Part shown: in pieces, positions 11,161 to 21,406 of the stretch
Layout of the letters: each line of letters begins with the position of its first letter
How positions within the stretch are numbered: position 1 is the first letter of the stretch
NCBI GenBank assembly: GCA_907163345.1
Contig: CAJQUN010000007.1
Coordinates: 3,734,582 to 3,798,581, forward strand
Source: Haberlea rhodopensis
Taxonomy: Eukaryota > Streptophyta > Magnoliopsida > Lamiales > Gesneriaceae
Reading direction: 5' to 3'
Length of the DNA stretch: 64,000 nucleotides
The notes under the pieces: generated by a model
The model's input: the letters and a program-made list of their open reading frames with translations, nothing else
Databases searched by the model: none
Told to the model about the DNA's origin: nothing
Position numbers and translations under genes: made by a program

Positions 11161-12749
11161 TGTAAAGACCCGAAAATTCGAGGTATTCATTAAATTAAAA
11201 TATTTTGGGTCAAGTTAAAACTTTAATTATTATACTATTATTAAATGATTTAGCATGATTTAAACTTTATTATTTGATTTCCTTGTAGAATTAAATATTC
11301 CTAGGTTCTATAATTACCATCACAATCTATGCAAGTATTGATATCATTAATTCAAAGATTTCCATCATATTTTACTAGCATCTAAAAATCGAAAATTCCA
11401 TTATTGAATCAAGAGTTTTGGGAAAGATTTTTATACCATAAATTCAAGAATCTCAGCCTCAATTGTTCGAAAATCTGTATCATTATTTTCGAAAATTACA
11501 AGCCTTAATTCCATTAAAATATTCACCTTATATGCTCTCAAAAATCAATACCATATTAGCATCAATTATGCACCGATTTTTATACCATATTGCTCACCAA
11601 AAATCTGCATGTTTTAGCAACAAAAATCTGCATGTTTTAGCAACAAAAATCTGCACAGATTGTATACCATTAATTTCGAAATTCTTCCACCTTTATCTCA
11701 TGATTTTTAGTTGAAATTATAAATAGGAGTTCACCATAGAATATTGACCTAGCATAACCTTTCTCCTCCATCACCATTATTTCGAAAATCCCTTCCTTTC
11801 AGCAACTTATAGCCGAAAACTATAGCCTCAATTCTACCAATAATTCGACCACTTCAAGGCTTAGGAAGGAAGGAATTCGTGTCGTTTTCGCACCCTTAAT
11901 CGTTCAAACATCTATAATCGCTGTAAGTGGGTTTTTGCCAGTTATTCGTTTCGTTTTCTAAAAATGATTGTATGCATGCTTTTAAATCTCAATCGATATG
12001 AATTTATTTTGAAATTATGCAAGTAGTATTTTTTAAGCACTTTAAACTTTGAAATCTGATTGGAAGTGGATTCCTTTATGACCCTGATATTGTGGGATAT
12101 AACCGTTTACATGACCTTATACGGTGGTTAACCGTTGTTTCTGGAATGTCCAGACCCTTTATTCGTGGGTAAGCCGATGCATGACCTCTTCTCTAGGAGG
12201 GATAATTCTAGAGACTGATATCAGTACCAAGAGGAAACTAGAAATTTAATGTGCTTAAGTATATGAAAATTATGAACGATTGATATGTTATGATTATGGC
12301 TCGATGGAGCAATTATGTTACGATGCATTCATATCAATATATGTTTGATTACGAATTACGTTTTTGGAAAATTATGAAAAATATATTACTGTCATATCGA
12401 TTGGCCCACGCTTGCTGAGTGTTTACCAAAACATTCACCCCTTACTCTACATCCCCAGATAAAGCTGAGGAAGAAGTTGAAGCTGAAGAAGAACACCAAT
12501 TCTGGGGTTGGTGATTTGTCCGCTGCGTTATCTTAAATTTAGTTCCCAAGAGTTTATCATTAAGTACGATTTTAATTCGCTCAGTTGTTTAAGTTTATTT
12601 CGCGTTTTAATTCAATGTAAAGACAATGGTTATTTATTTATGGAAAATAGACTTGTTTCGTTTGTTACGATATTACGAGGCTTATTGGTTTTCTAGTTGT
12701 ATTGGAAAATCAATGCCGGTGTTATTGACCCTGGTCTCGGGGCGTGACA
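11161..12749 (+). repeat. 5' LTR of the first Gypsy element
   Basis: 1589 bp bounded by TG...CA. It has a direct duplication around 11604-11650 (ctgcatgttttagcaacaaa twice) that the 3' LTR lacks. No gene is encoded; short open frames here repeat in the other LTR. Confidence 0.95.
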
Positions 12750-12755
12750 TTTTAG

Positions 12756-12773
12756 TGGTATCACAGCTAGCCA
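12756..12773 (+). other. Primer-binding site (initiator tRNA-Met type), degenerate
   Basis: Six bases after the 5' LTR, tggtatcacagctagcca resembles the complement of the 3' end of tRNA-iMet (tggtatcagagc...), with an AG to AC change and an insertion. Confidence 0.7.
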
Positions 12774-13600
12774 GGTTCCATAATCCCGCTGGGAAAATAT
12801 CGATTCACGATAATTACGATAATCGGAAGTTCAATCTGATTGATCACGTGAATACGAAATTTGTTAACTTTTAAAAAAATTTAGTTTCTGATTTTTTTAA
12901 TAATTTCGAAAATTTTAAATTTTTTTTTTCGGAAATTGAATTTAGAAAAATCCGAAACCCTAGGCTCCTCGCCGCCGCCGCCGATTGCCGCCACGATAAC
13001 CTTTGACCAGTGTATCATTGGAATCGTCTCTTCCAGTCGATCTCACTGTCCAAATTTCAGATCGATCGGACTTCATTTGCCCGATCAATTTCGCATTTTA
13101 AATCTTAGAACCCTAATCCCCAAATTATCTCGTTTCCCGATTTTCTGATCATATCTTGATCGTTTTGAAAATTAAAAATTTTATTCTGATCGTCTGAACA
13201 CGTCGATCAAAAGCCCTTTATCAATTTCAAAATTTGACCACTGGAAGATTTCCAGAATTCAGAATCGAATTCGAGTCCAAGAACCCTAGCAGCCACGAAA
13301 TTTCTTATCTCGGTTTCTTAAGTTCCGAAACATTTTTGTTCGAATTAAATTTGTAATTACGATCCTTATTCCAGTTCGATCAGAAGCCCTCTGCCAATTT
13401 TGAATTCCAGTCTTCGATTTAGGGCTAATTTTGGAACCCTAATTTCGGGTTATGAACCCTAAATTTTGATTTTTAAAAAAAAAATGTTTTTTTTCAGAAT
13501 GCAAAATTCGAAATTTTTGCTTCATGCTATTAATTCTTGTTTTTAAAATGATTTTGTCAAGTATTTCATTTGACTAAACTAGTTCCGTAATTGGGTTTAG
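12774..13600 (+). other. Untranslated leader of the first Gypsy element
   Basis: No convincing coding sequence. The region contains a GCC-repeat tract at about 12972-12985 and many A/T-rich blocks. It separates the primer-binding site from the leader ORF. Confidence 0.5.
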
Positions 13601-14092
13601 GTGATGTCAACCCGAGCCCAGACCGTCAAGATCCTTAGCCTGGAGCAAGAAGTTGAAAAGCTCAATGAAGCTAATTCTGAACTACTTGAGGTAGTAGACC
13701 ACCTGCGTGGCGATGTTCATAGACTCGGCTACTATCACCATCAAGCCGACGAGCAGAGTAAGGAAGCTAAAAAAGAAGTTGCTCGATTGGATGAACTCCA
13801 TAGGACTGCTGCCGAGAAATGCGTAGTGCAAAGGCAACAGTTGGAGCAAATGGCAGAGCGAGTTCTCTCACTCCAAGCTACGAACCAGCGCTTGACAATA
13901 AGAAGCAATGGATACTGGAGTATCATCACTCACCTCCAGAACGTCAATAGTGACCTACGGGAAGCCAATGGTCACATGCGAGATCTGGACGTTGTAGAGT
14001 CAGATGAAGAACCAGAGGAGGACCCTGAAGAGGAACCAATGGAAGAAGAAGTGGAAGAGGATTTAGGAAATGGAGATATAGTAGATTCGTAG
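13601..14092 (+). CDS. Leader ORF of the Gypsy element: coiled-coil protein with an acidic tail
   Basis: This 163-residue frame lies upstream of gag. Residues 5-130 are rich in heptad-spaced Leu/Val/Ile with Glu/Lys/Gln (LSLEQEVEKLNEANSELLEV), predicting a long coiled coil. Residues 131-160 are almost all acidic (DEEPEEDPEEEPMEEE). It is uninterrupted although pol is damaged. Extra ORFs before gag are seen in some plant chromoviruses, but I do not know a function for this one. An ATG at 13604 (MSTRAQ) is the likelier start than the Met two codons earlier in the open frame. Confidence 0.7.
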   Translation: MMSTRAQTVKILSLEQEVEKLNEANSELLEVVDHLRGDVHRLGYYHHQADEQSKEAKKEVARLDELHRTAAEKCVVQRQQLEQMAERVLSLQATNQRLTIRSNGYWSIITHLQNVNSDLREANGHMRDLDVVESDEEPEEDPEEEPMEEEVEEDLGNGDIVDS

Positions 14093-14284
14093 TCTTCTAG
14101 GAAGCTTTGTTTTAGAGTTTTTATTTAAGAGTTATTTTGATGTTCAGTAGTTTCCTTTTGTTTTGAATCAAACAATTTCAAGTTATTAATAAAATTATCA
14201 ATTTCCTTTTATCATGTCTTCGTTGTATTCTGTTATCAACCTTACTACTGCGCATAGACCTTAGATCTTTGTGTATTGTAGGAG

Positions 14285-15373
14285 ATGGCCGGTCGTCCTG
14301 TTTGTAACAACCGTAACCCCAACTACGATGCCCCTTCTAACTCTAATGAGGGAAGATCGAATGGAAACCAAAATCCTCCAGAACCCCCGAGGATGGGTCT
14401 AAGTCGTGAGGACTTGACAGCTATAGCCACCATTGTGGCCACAACACTACAAGGTCTGGCTAACCCCGCTATTAATCAGCAACAGCAGCAGCCAGCGCCA
14501 CATCCGCAGGGAGTGAAGTACCATTATGAATCACTGCGAAAGAACAGAGTGCCCACGTTTGACGGCAACTCAGACCCAGAGATGGCCCAAAACTGGCTTA
14601 AGCAAGTGGAAAATCACCACAGGCTACTAGAAGTGCCGGAGCACATCAAGGTGGAAGTCACAACATCGTTTCTCATTGATCAAGCTGGAAAATGGTGGGA
14701 AAACATGTCACCACTTATGTTAGAAGCGGGACCAATCACATGGCAAAGGTTCCAAAGCACATTTCTTAAGCAGTACTTCCCAACAGCTGTACAAAATCAG
14801 AAGCTGAGAGAATTTGAGAACTTGACTCAAACTCCTGACATGACAGTGGTTGAAAATACCGCAAAGTTCAACGCACTGGGAACGTATGCACCTAGTATCA
14901 TGGCAGATGAGACCTTGAAGCTCCATCGCTTTAGGATTAGACTGAACAGTCGTATCCAATCCGCCCTTGCGATTTTTGAAACCGCAAACTTTGGAGATCT
15001 AATGGGAGTAGCCATCAGGGCTGAAGCTGATATAAAGCGTCGCGAAGAGGAATTCAAGCGCAAGCGACCTTCCCCTAACCAGCATGCTACTATTGGTCAC
15101 AATTCCAAGCGGCCTAATCAGTCCAGTAATCAGCGAAAAGGGCCAATACTCGGCCCAAACCAACAGAGGTTTCCAAGATGTTCAAACTGTGGCTATCATC
15201 ATCCCGGAGAATGCCTTAAGGGAAAGGGAGCCTGTTTCCGATGTGGAAAGTTAGGACACAGGATAACTGAATGCCCTGAACCTGATGTAAAGGGGACAAC
15301 TGCAAGAAATGGCGGTCCTTCGATCAAACCCAGGGAGAACAAACCGAATGCCCGTGTCTTTGCCATATCAAAT
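14285..15373 (+). CDS. Gag polyprotein (5' part) of the first Gypsy element
   Basis: The frame starts MAGRPVCNNRN and runs to the insertion point of the nested element at 15373. It contains a Pro/Asn/Gln-rich N-terminus, a retrotransposon-gag capsid domain at about residues 95-240 (FDGNSDPEMAQNWLKQVENH, then GKWWENM and FLKQYFP), and two CCHC-type zinc knuckles (CSNCGYHHPGECL, CFRCGKLGHRITEC). Gag forms the virus-like particle and binds RNA. The reading frame resumes across the insertion: ...VFAISN is followed at 21407 by EEAEDANDVVAGT in the expected protein order, and the CAAAT duplication accounts for the junction. Confidence 0.9.
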
Positions 15374-17210
15374 TGTTGGAATCGAAGAGGGGGGGTGAAT
15401 GAGATTCCTTGGCTACTTTAGCTTTTTAAAATGAGTTTGCAAAATAAAAGAGTTTGCGCTTGCGGAAGGCTTAAGTCAATCGATAAATAAAAGAAATAAA
15501 GAAGTAAACAAATAAATAAATGCGTAATGAAATAAAGCGGTAAATGACAAGGATATTTGTTATAGAAGTTCGGCGATGAATCGCCTACGTCTCCTCTTCC
15601 CGGTTAGATAACCTCCAACCGAGGTTCCACTAGAATAAATGATCTTGGCCTTGAGGGCTCCAAGTTAGCCACAACCCAACTCTTCCCGAGTTTACAAAGC
15701 TCTTCCCGAGCACAATACTCTTCACGAGTACACAAAGCTCTTCACGAGCTACCAACACTCTTCACGAGTCTTCTTGGCCTTAAGGGCTCCAAGGATAGCC
15801 ACAACACATGCACCAACTTTACTTGTTGGCGACTTTACAATTTTCCAACTTGCTTTGGTGTTGGAGGACCTTTACAAGAAACTCAATCAAACACCTTCAA
15901 GGTGTACCAATACGAAGAATCAAAACTCACACAACAAGAAATGAATTACAAACTCCAATACACACAAATGTATGAAGTTTGCAATGCTAAAGTAATTTGG
16001 ATTGATCAAGGCTTTCTTGTAGTTTATAGTCTTGTTTCTTGCCTTCAAAAAGCTCCAAAAGATCCATATTTATAGTGTAGGAGGCCCCCAAAGCTCCTAC
16101 TAGCCGTTGCTACACATAAGGCTTGTATCACGCCTCGATCGCCTCGGAAATCGCATTGGGCGATCACCCATCGCCACCCTTTAACGGTCAAATCTGGCCC
16201 AGATCGCCTCGGGTGATCTCTCCATGGCCTGGGGCGATCATCAATGATAAACAAAGCCGTAGGTAAAGTTCTGGATCGCCTCGGGCGTTCCGTGCATCGC
16301 CTGGGGCGATCGCCCTCAAAACAATGGCCTAGGAAGCATTCTGGATCGCCTGGGGCGAGGTTGACCATCGCCTGGGGCGATCTGATCGCCAGCGTGCCCA
16401 CCGTGCCATCGCTTCAGTCGATGGTGCGCAACATGGCTCGGATCGCCTGAGGTGATGGCCCGGATCGCCTGAGGTGATCTGCCAGATTTCAGCACTCTCA
16501 AACTTTGCACTATTCGACCATCTTAAGCTCATTTCTGGGAAAAGTGGTAAACATAAAAGTTTTATCTCTTCCTCGTATCTAGGTGTGTACAAAATTTCAT
16601 TGCATTTCATTAAGGTATGAAGAAGTTATGCCCAAAATGCTACAGTCGCTCAAACCTTGCTACAATCTGCACTTGTTATGACTTCCATTACATTTTGCTC
16701 CATGATGCAATCCGAATTGGACTGAGATGTTCGAATATGAAATCTAGCATATTGAGTTTTCTTTCCAACCTCTTTAGATTCACCTTGTTCGGAGCATCGA
16801 GCCAAGAGATATAATCAAAACATTGCACTGCGCTCCAATTGGCTTCTATACGAATTTGCCCACCAACGGACCATTGGTTTGTGGGTCTTCATCCCATCAT
16901 AAGAAATTGTTCCAACATCATTCCACACATGTAGAACACTTAAATTGGTTGTTCATAGATGTCATTCCTTCTCGTCCAAGCTCAATAGATTCCTTGATAA
17001 AAATCACCGCTTGTCCTATGAACTCGCATATGTTATTGTATAACTTGGGTTCTCTTTCATTGGTCTTCCCAACCAATTTATCAATATAACCCTGTACACT
17101 AAGTAGACATATTAGTATAACAAATGCAAGTTTTGTTGATCATCAAAACTCAAAGATTAACCGGCGATAATTTAACGCATTAAACGCAACCATGCGTTTA
17201 AGGCTCAACA
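15374..17210 (-). repeat. 3' LTR (left in the window) of the nested Copia element
   Basis: 1837 bp, TG...CA on the minus strand. It contains the palindromic GATCGCC cluster at about 16130-16485 and, in the other part, direct repeats of cttcccgag / cttcacgag at about 15680-15770. Confidence 0.93.
16130..16485. repeat. Cluster of short ATCGCC-n3-GGCGAT dyads inside the LTR
   Basis: About ten variants of a 15-16 bp interrupted palindrome (consensus atcgcctggggcgat, arms ATCGCC/GGCGAT) occur in about 350 bp, for example at 16299-16313 and 16367-16381. The GC content is far above the neighbouring LTR sequence. The same cluster recurs at 20330-20685 and, inverted, at about 49437-49785. The dyads generate long Arg/Pro-rich open frames on both strands that are composition artefacts. 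Confidence 0.85.
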
Positions 17211-17224
17211 ATCTCCCCCTTTTT
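17211..17224 (-). other. Polypurine tract of the nested Copia element
   Basis: On the minus strand aaaaagggggagat directly abuts the LTR start TGTTGAGCC, the expected plus-strand primer position. Confidence 0.75.
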
Positions 17225-17887
17225 GATGATCACAAAACTTGATAAACTTGAATAAGTAATATGCATGAAATGTGAGTAAAAATAACTCCCCCTTAACAAT
17301 TGCATACACTACAAGTTAATCAAGCAAATAACTCTCCCACTCAAACCATGCATACTCAAGCTCTCCCCCTTAAACTATGCATGAATTAAGGTTCAAGTTT
17401 ATCACAAAATTCTCCCTCTTTTTGTGATAATCAAAAAGCACAAAATTTAAATAAATATAGTTCAATTATATGTTGCCACATAGCCATATTTCAACAATTT
17501 ACACATGTTCCTCATCAAACAAGATTAAATCATATAGAGGTGAATCACAACCATGTGTTGAAGGCACTCAGCAATTAATTCTAAAAGTTGCAATGTGTGC
17601 ATATGTTCATGCATTCATGCCAAAACAAAATAATAAAAAATATCAAGGCATTATAACAAATCATATACTTGCACATTTTCATATAGCATATTCAAATTTG
17701 AATGCAAAGCATATCAAGCTACTTACTATAAAACGATAAGCATACATCATGCATTTCAACAATTATGCTAAGGGGTTATGCATTTTACTCCAATGAATAT
17801 TGAGCTTCAATATTTATTGATCACAATTAATTTGTGCCAATGAATTTTGAAATTGCTCTTTTAACATGTAAAAAATAAATTTTACCC
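17225..17887 (-). other. Non-coding 3' internal region of the nested Copia element
   Basis: A/T-rich, no coding similarity seen. Several repeats of ctccccctt / ctcccactc occur at about 17286-17372. Pol would lie here in an autonomous Copia element, but only about 660 bp is present. Confidence 0.55.
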
Positions 17888-19527
17888 TCAATGACAAGAG
17901 TTTGTTCTTGTCATAGGTCCAACGCCTCGAGCCTCTTCTATAGTTGTGAATAATACAAACTCCTCCTTTGGGTTGCTTGGCCCTTTATCCTTCATTCCAT
18001 TCTTGTCCCTACAAGACAAATTTACAATTGGAGGAACTTTGGTACCCATTTGATTTTTGGGTCCTAGGGGGTTAACTTTCAATGGCACTTTTGGAATCCA
18101 TTTCCACCTCTTATTAGGTTGGTATTGGATTCTAGCAAACCTACACTTATTTTTAGTGTGGCCATTTTTGCAACAATGATTACAAGTAGGAGAATCATGC
18201 TTTGCATTGGCCAACAAGCTAGAAAAGTTTTTGATTTGCTTGAAAAACCTAACCCGGCTTTGTCAAAGCTACAACGTTGCAAGCCAAGCAATTCATTCAT
18301 CTTTTTACTACTTTCACTAAATTTGCAAAAAGATATCTTTAAAGAATTTAATTCATTTATCAATGAATTATTTTCTTCATCTTTCTTAGCAATCTCAAGT
18401 TTGAGTAATTTGTTACTCATCTTGGTTTTGCCAAGAGCATCAATAAGATCATTATAAGACTCTAAAAGTTCATCAAATGAAGGTACCTCATTGTCACTTT
18501 CATCTCCTTCATCTCCAAGAGCCATTAGACATAGATTGGTGGCTTCTTCTTCATCGGAGTCGCTATCACTCCATGTGGCTATAAACGCTTTCTTCTTCCC
18601 TTTGTCCTCATTCTTCTTCCTAGGGCATTTGTTAGCATAATGACCTTTATCATTACAATTATAACAAGTTACCTCATTTTTGGATTCATTTTTGGTTGCA
18701 CTTGAGGTCTTTGACTTGCTATGTTTGGTGAAGAGCTTCTTGAACTTCTTTGTGAATAGGATCATCTCCTCATCATCATCATCTTCTTCATCATCGGAGT
18801 GGTCTTTCCTTCCAACCAAGGCAATCCCATTTCTCTTGGATCTATCCTCCTCCTTTACTTCTCTCCTTGTGGCAACTTCAAGCTCATGAGTCACCAATGT
18901 GCCATGGAGCTCATCAAGATCATAGGAAGCACTTTCTCCTTTGTTGGACTTGATAATGGCCGTCCTCTTTGCATCCCATTCTTTAGGTAAGGCCCTTAGT
19001 GCTCTCCTCCATATTTGCTTTGGAGGGTACTTCTCTCCAAGTTGGGCAAGCTCATTTATGATAAGTGTGAGCCTCCTAAACATGGAATCCACCTCTTCTC
19101 CGGGCTCCATCTCAAACGTTTCATATTTGAGTTGTAGAAGGTCAATCTTGGTCTCCTTCACTTGATTGGTTCCTTCATGACAAATTTGCAATTTGTCCCA
19201 TATCTCCTTAGCGGTTGAGCACATTGAGATCCGGTTGTACTCCTTCATATCTAAGGCACAATGCAAAATATTAATAGCTTTAGCATTTTGTGAAATTAAT
19301 ATCATATCCGCTCTAGTGAAATCGTCCATTTCTTTGGGAACACTTATTCCCCCAATTTCCTTTAAAGGAACATGCGGACCTTTCACTATGATCTTCCATA
19401 GGTCATAATCTACGGATTGGATGTATATAGAAATTCTATTTTTCCAATAGCCGTAATTATCACCCGTGAAGAGCGGAGGAAGATTTGTCGATTGACCTTG
19501 AGCAAACTCATTTGCTAGATTAGCCAT
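17888..19527 (-). CDS. Copia-type Gag with zinc knuckles, one frameshift near 18200
   Basis: The likely start is MANLANEFAQGQ at 19527. The protein has the N-terminal PLFTGDNYGYWKNRI motif of SIRE-like Gags, a UBN2-type capsid region (SMCSTAKEIWDKLQICHEGT, FRRLTLIINELAQLG), an acidic patch, a CCHC knuckle (CYNCNDKGHYANKC) and a coiled coil (FDELLESYNDLIDAL...). The first frame stops at 18079. The overlapping frame 18217-17888 carries a second knuckle-like motif (CNHCCKNGHTKNKC), so a one-base slip at the A-run near 18220 seems to have split the end. In this family Gag packages RNA. Here it is the only coding capacity and may act on its own transcripts. Confidence 0.88.
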
Positions 19528-19557
19528 AAAAAGATTTGATTTAAAACAAAAATCAAA

Positions 19558-19571
19558 TGGCTCTGATACCA
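19558..19571 (-). other. Primer-binding site (tRNA-iMet) of the nested Copia element
   Basis: Minus-strand tggtatcagagcca is an exact match to the common plant iMet primer-binding site and lies two bases after the LTR end. Confidence 0.9.
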
Positions 19572-19573
19572 CT

Positions 19574-21406
19574 TGTTGGAATCGAAGAGGGGGGGTGAAT
19601 GAGATTCCTTGGCTACTTTAGCTTTTTAAAATGAGTTTGCAAAATAAAAGAGTTTGCGCTTGCGGAAGGCTTAAGTCAATCGATAAATAAAAGAAATAAA
19701 GAAGTAAACAAACAAATAAATGCGTAATGAAATAAAGCGGTAAATGACAAGGATATTTGTTATAGAAGTTCGGCGATGAATCGCCTACGTCTCCTCTTCC
19801 CGGTTAGATAACCTCCAACCGAGGTTCCACTAGAATAAATGATCTTGGCCTTGAGGGCTCCAAGTTAGCCACAACCCAACTCTTCCCGAGTTTACAAAGC
19901 TCTTCCCGAGCACAATACTCTTCACGAGTACACAAAGCTCTTCACGAGCTACCAACACTCTTCACGAGTCTTCTTGGCCTTAAGGGCTCCAAGGATAGCC
20001 ACAACACATGCACCAACTTTACTTGTTGGCGACTTTACAATTTTCCAACTTGCTTTGGTGTTGGAGGACCTTTACAAGAAACTCAATCAAACACCTTCAA
20101 GGTGTACCAATACGAAGAATCAAAACTCACACAACAAGAAATGAATTACAAACTCCAATACACACAAATGTATGAAGTTTTCAATGCTAAAGTAATTTGA
20201 ATTGATCAAGGCTTTCTTGTAGTTTATAGTCTTGTTTCTTGCCTTCAAAAAGCTCCAAAAGATCCATATTTATAGTGTAGGAGGCCCCCAAAGCTCCTAC
20301 TAGCCGTTGCTACACATAAGGCTTGTATCACGCCTCGATCGCCTCGGAAATCGCCTCGGGCGATCACCCATCGCCACCCTTTAACGGTCAAATCTGGCCC
20401 AGATCGCCTCGGGTGATCTCTCCATGGCCTGGGGCGATCATCAATGATAAACAAAGCCGTAGGTAAAGTTCTGGATCGCCTCGGGCGTTCCGTGCATCGC
20501 CTGGGGCGATCGCCCTCAAAACAATGGCCTAGGAAGCATTCTGGATCGCCTGGGGCGAGGTTGACCATCGCCTGGGGCGATCTGATCGCCAGCGTGCCCA
20601 CCGTGCCATCGCTTCAGTCGATGGTGCGCAACATGGCTCGGATCGCCTGAGGTGATGGCCCGGATCGCCTGAGGTGATCTGCCAGATTTCAGCACTCTCA
20701 AACTTTGCACTATTCGACCATCTTAAGCTCATTTCTGGGAAAAGTGGTAAACATAAAAGTTTTATCTCTTCCTCGTATCTAGGTGTGTACAAAATTTCAT
20801 TGCATTTCATTAAGGTATGAAGAAGTTATGCCCAAAATGCTACAGTCGCTCAAACCTTGCTACAATCTGCACTTGTTATGACTTCCATGACATTTTGCTC
20901 CATGATGCAATCCGAATTGGACTGAGATGTTCGAATATGAAATCTAGCATATTGAGTTTGCTTTCCAAACGCTTTGGATTCACCCTGTTCGGAGCATCGA
21001 GCCAAGAGATATAATCAAAACATTGCACTGCGCTCCAATTGGCTTCTATAGGAATTTGCCCACCAACGGACCATTGGTTTGTGGGTCTTCATCCCATCAT
21101 AAGAAATTGTTCCAACATCATTCCACACATGTTACTTAAATTGGTTGTTCATAGATGTCATTCCTTCTCGTCCAAGCTCAATAGATTCCTTGATAAAAAT
21201 CACCGCTTGTCCTATGAACTCGCATATGTTATTGTATAACTTGGGTTCTCTTCCATTGGTCTTCCCAACCAATTTATCAATATAACCCTGTACACTAAGT
21301 AGACATATTAGTATAACAAATGCAAGTTTTGTTGATCATCAAAACTCAAAGATTAACCGGGGATAATTTAACGCATTAAACGCAACCATGTGTTTAAGGC
21401 TCAACA
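19574..21406 (-). repeat. 5' LTR (right in the window) of the nested Copia element
   Basis: 1833 bp, almost identical to 15374-17210, including the dyad cluster at 20330-20685. Its minus-strand end CCAACA abuts the primer-binding site. A 9-10 bp deletion near 21132 (relative to 16932) is the largest difference seen. Confidence 0.93.

Larger units (their letters stand above)
15374..21406 (-). mobile_element. Nested gag-only Copia-type LTR retrotransposon (TR-GAG-like, SIRE-related)
   Basis: LTRs lie at 15374-17210 and 19574-21406, with TSD CAAAT at 15369-15373 and 21407-21411. The element is oriented on the minus strand: LTRs read TGTTGAGCCTTAAACGC...GATTCCAACA, the iMet primer-binding site is at 19571-19558 and a purine tract is at 17224-17211. 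The internal region is only 2.36 kb and codes for Gag alone. Protease, integrase, RT and RNaseH are absent, so it must be mobilised in trans. The two LTRs differ at about 15-20 positions by eye, fewer per length than the host element's LTRs, as nesting predicts. A solo LTR of the same family lies at 48707-50579. Confidence 0.92.

Noticed and set aside
16045..16610. Arg/Pro-rich open frames on both strands in the Copia LTR (repeated at 20245-20810 and 49407-49794)
   Set aside because: They are produced by the GC-rich GATCGCC dyad cluster, occur in all three LTR copies in several frames, and match no domain.
18119..19408. Several plus-strand Ser/Phe-rich open frames
   Set aside because: They are antisense to the Copia gag, whose conserved domains are all on the minus strand.
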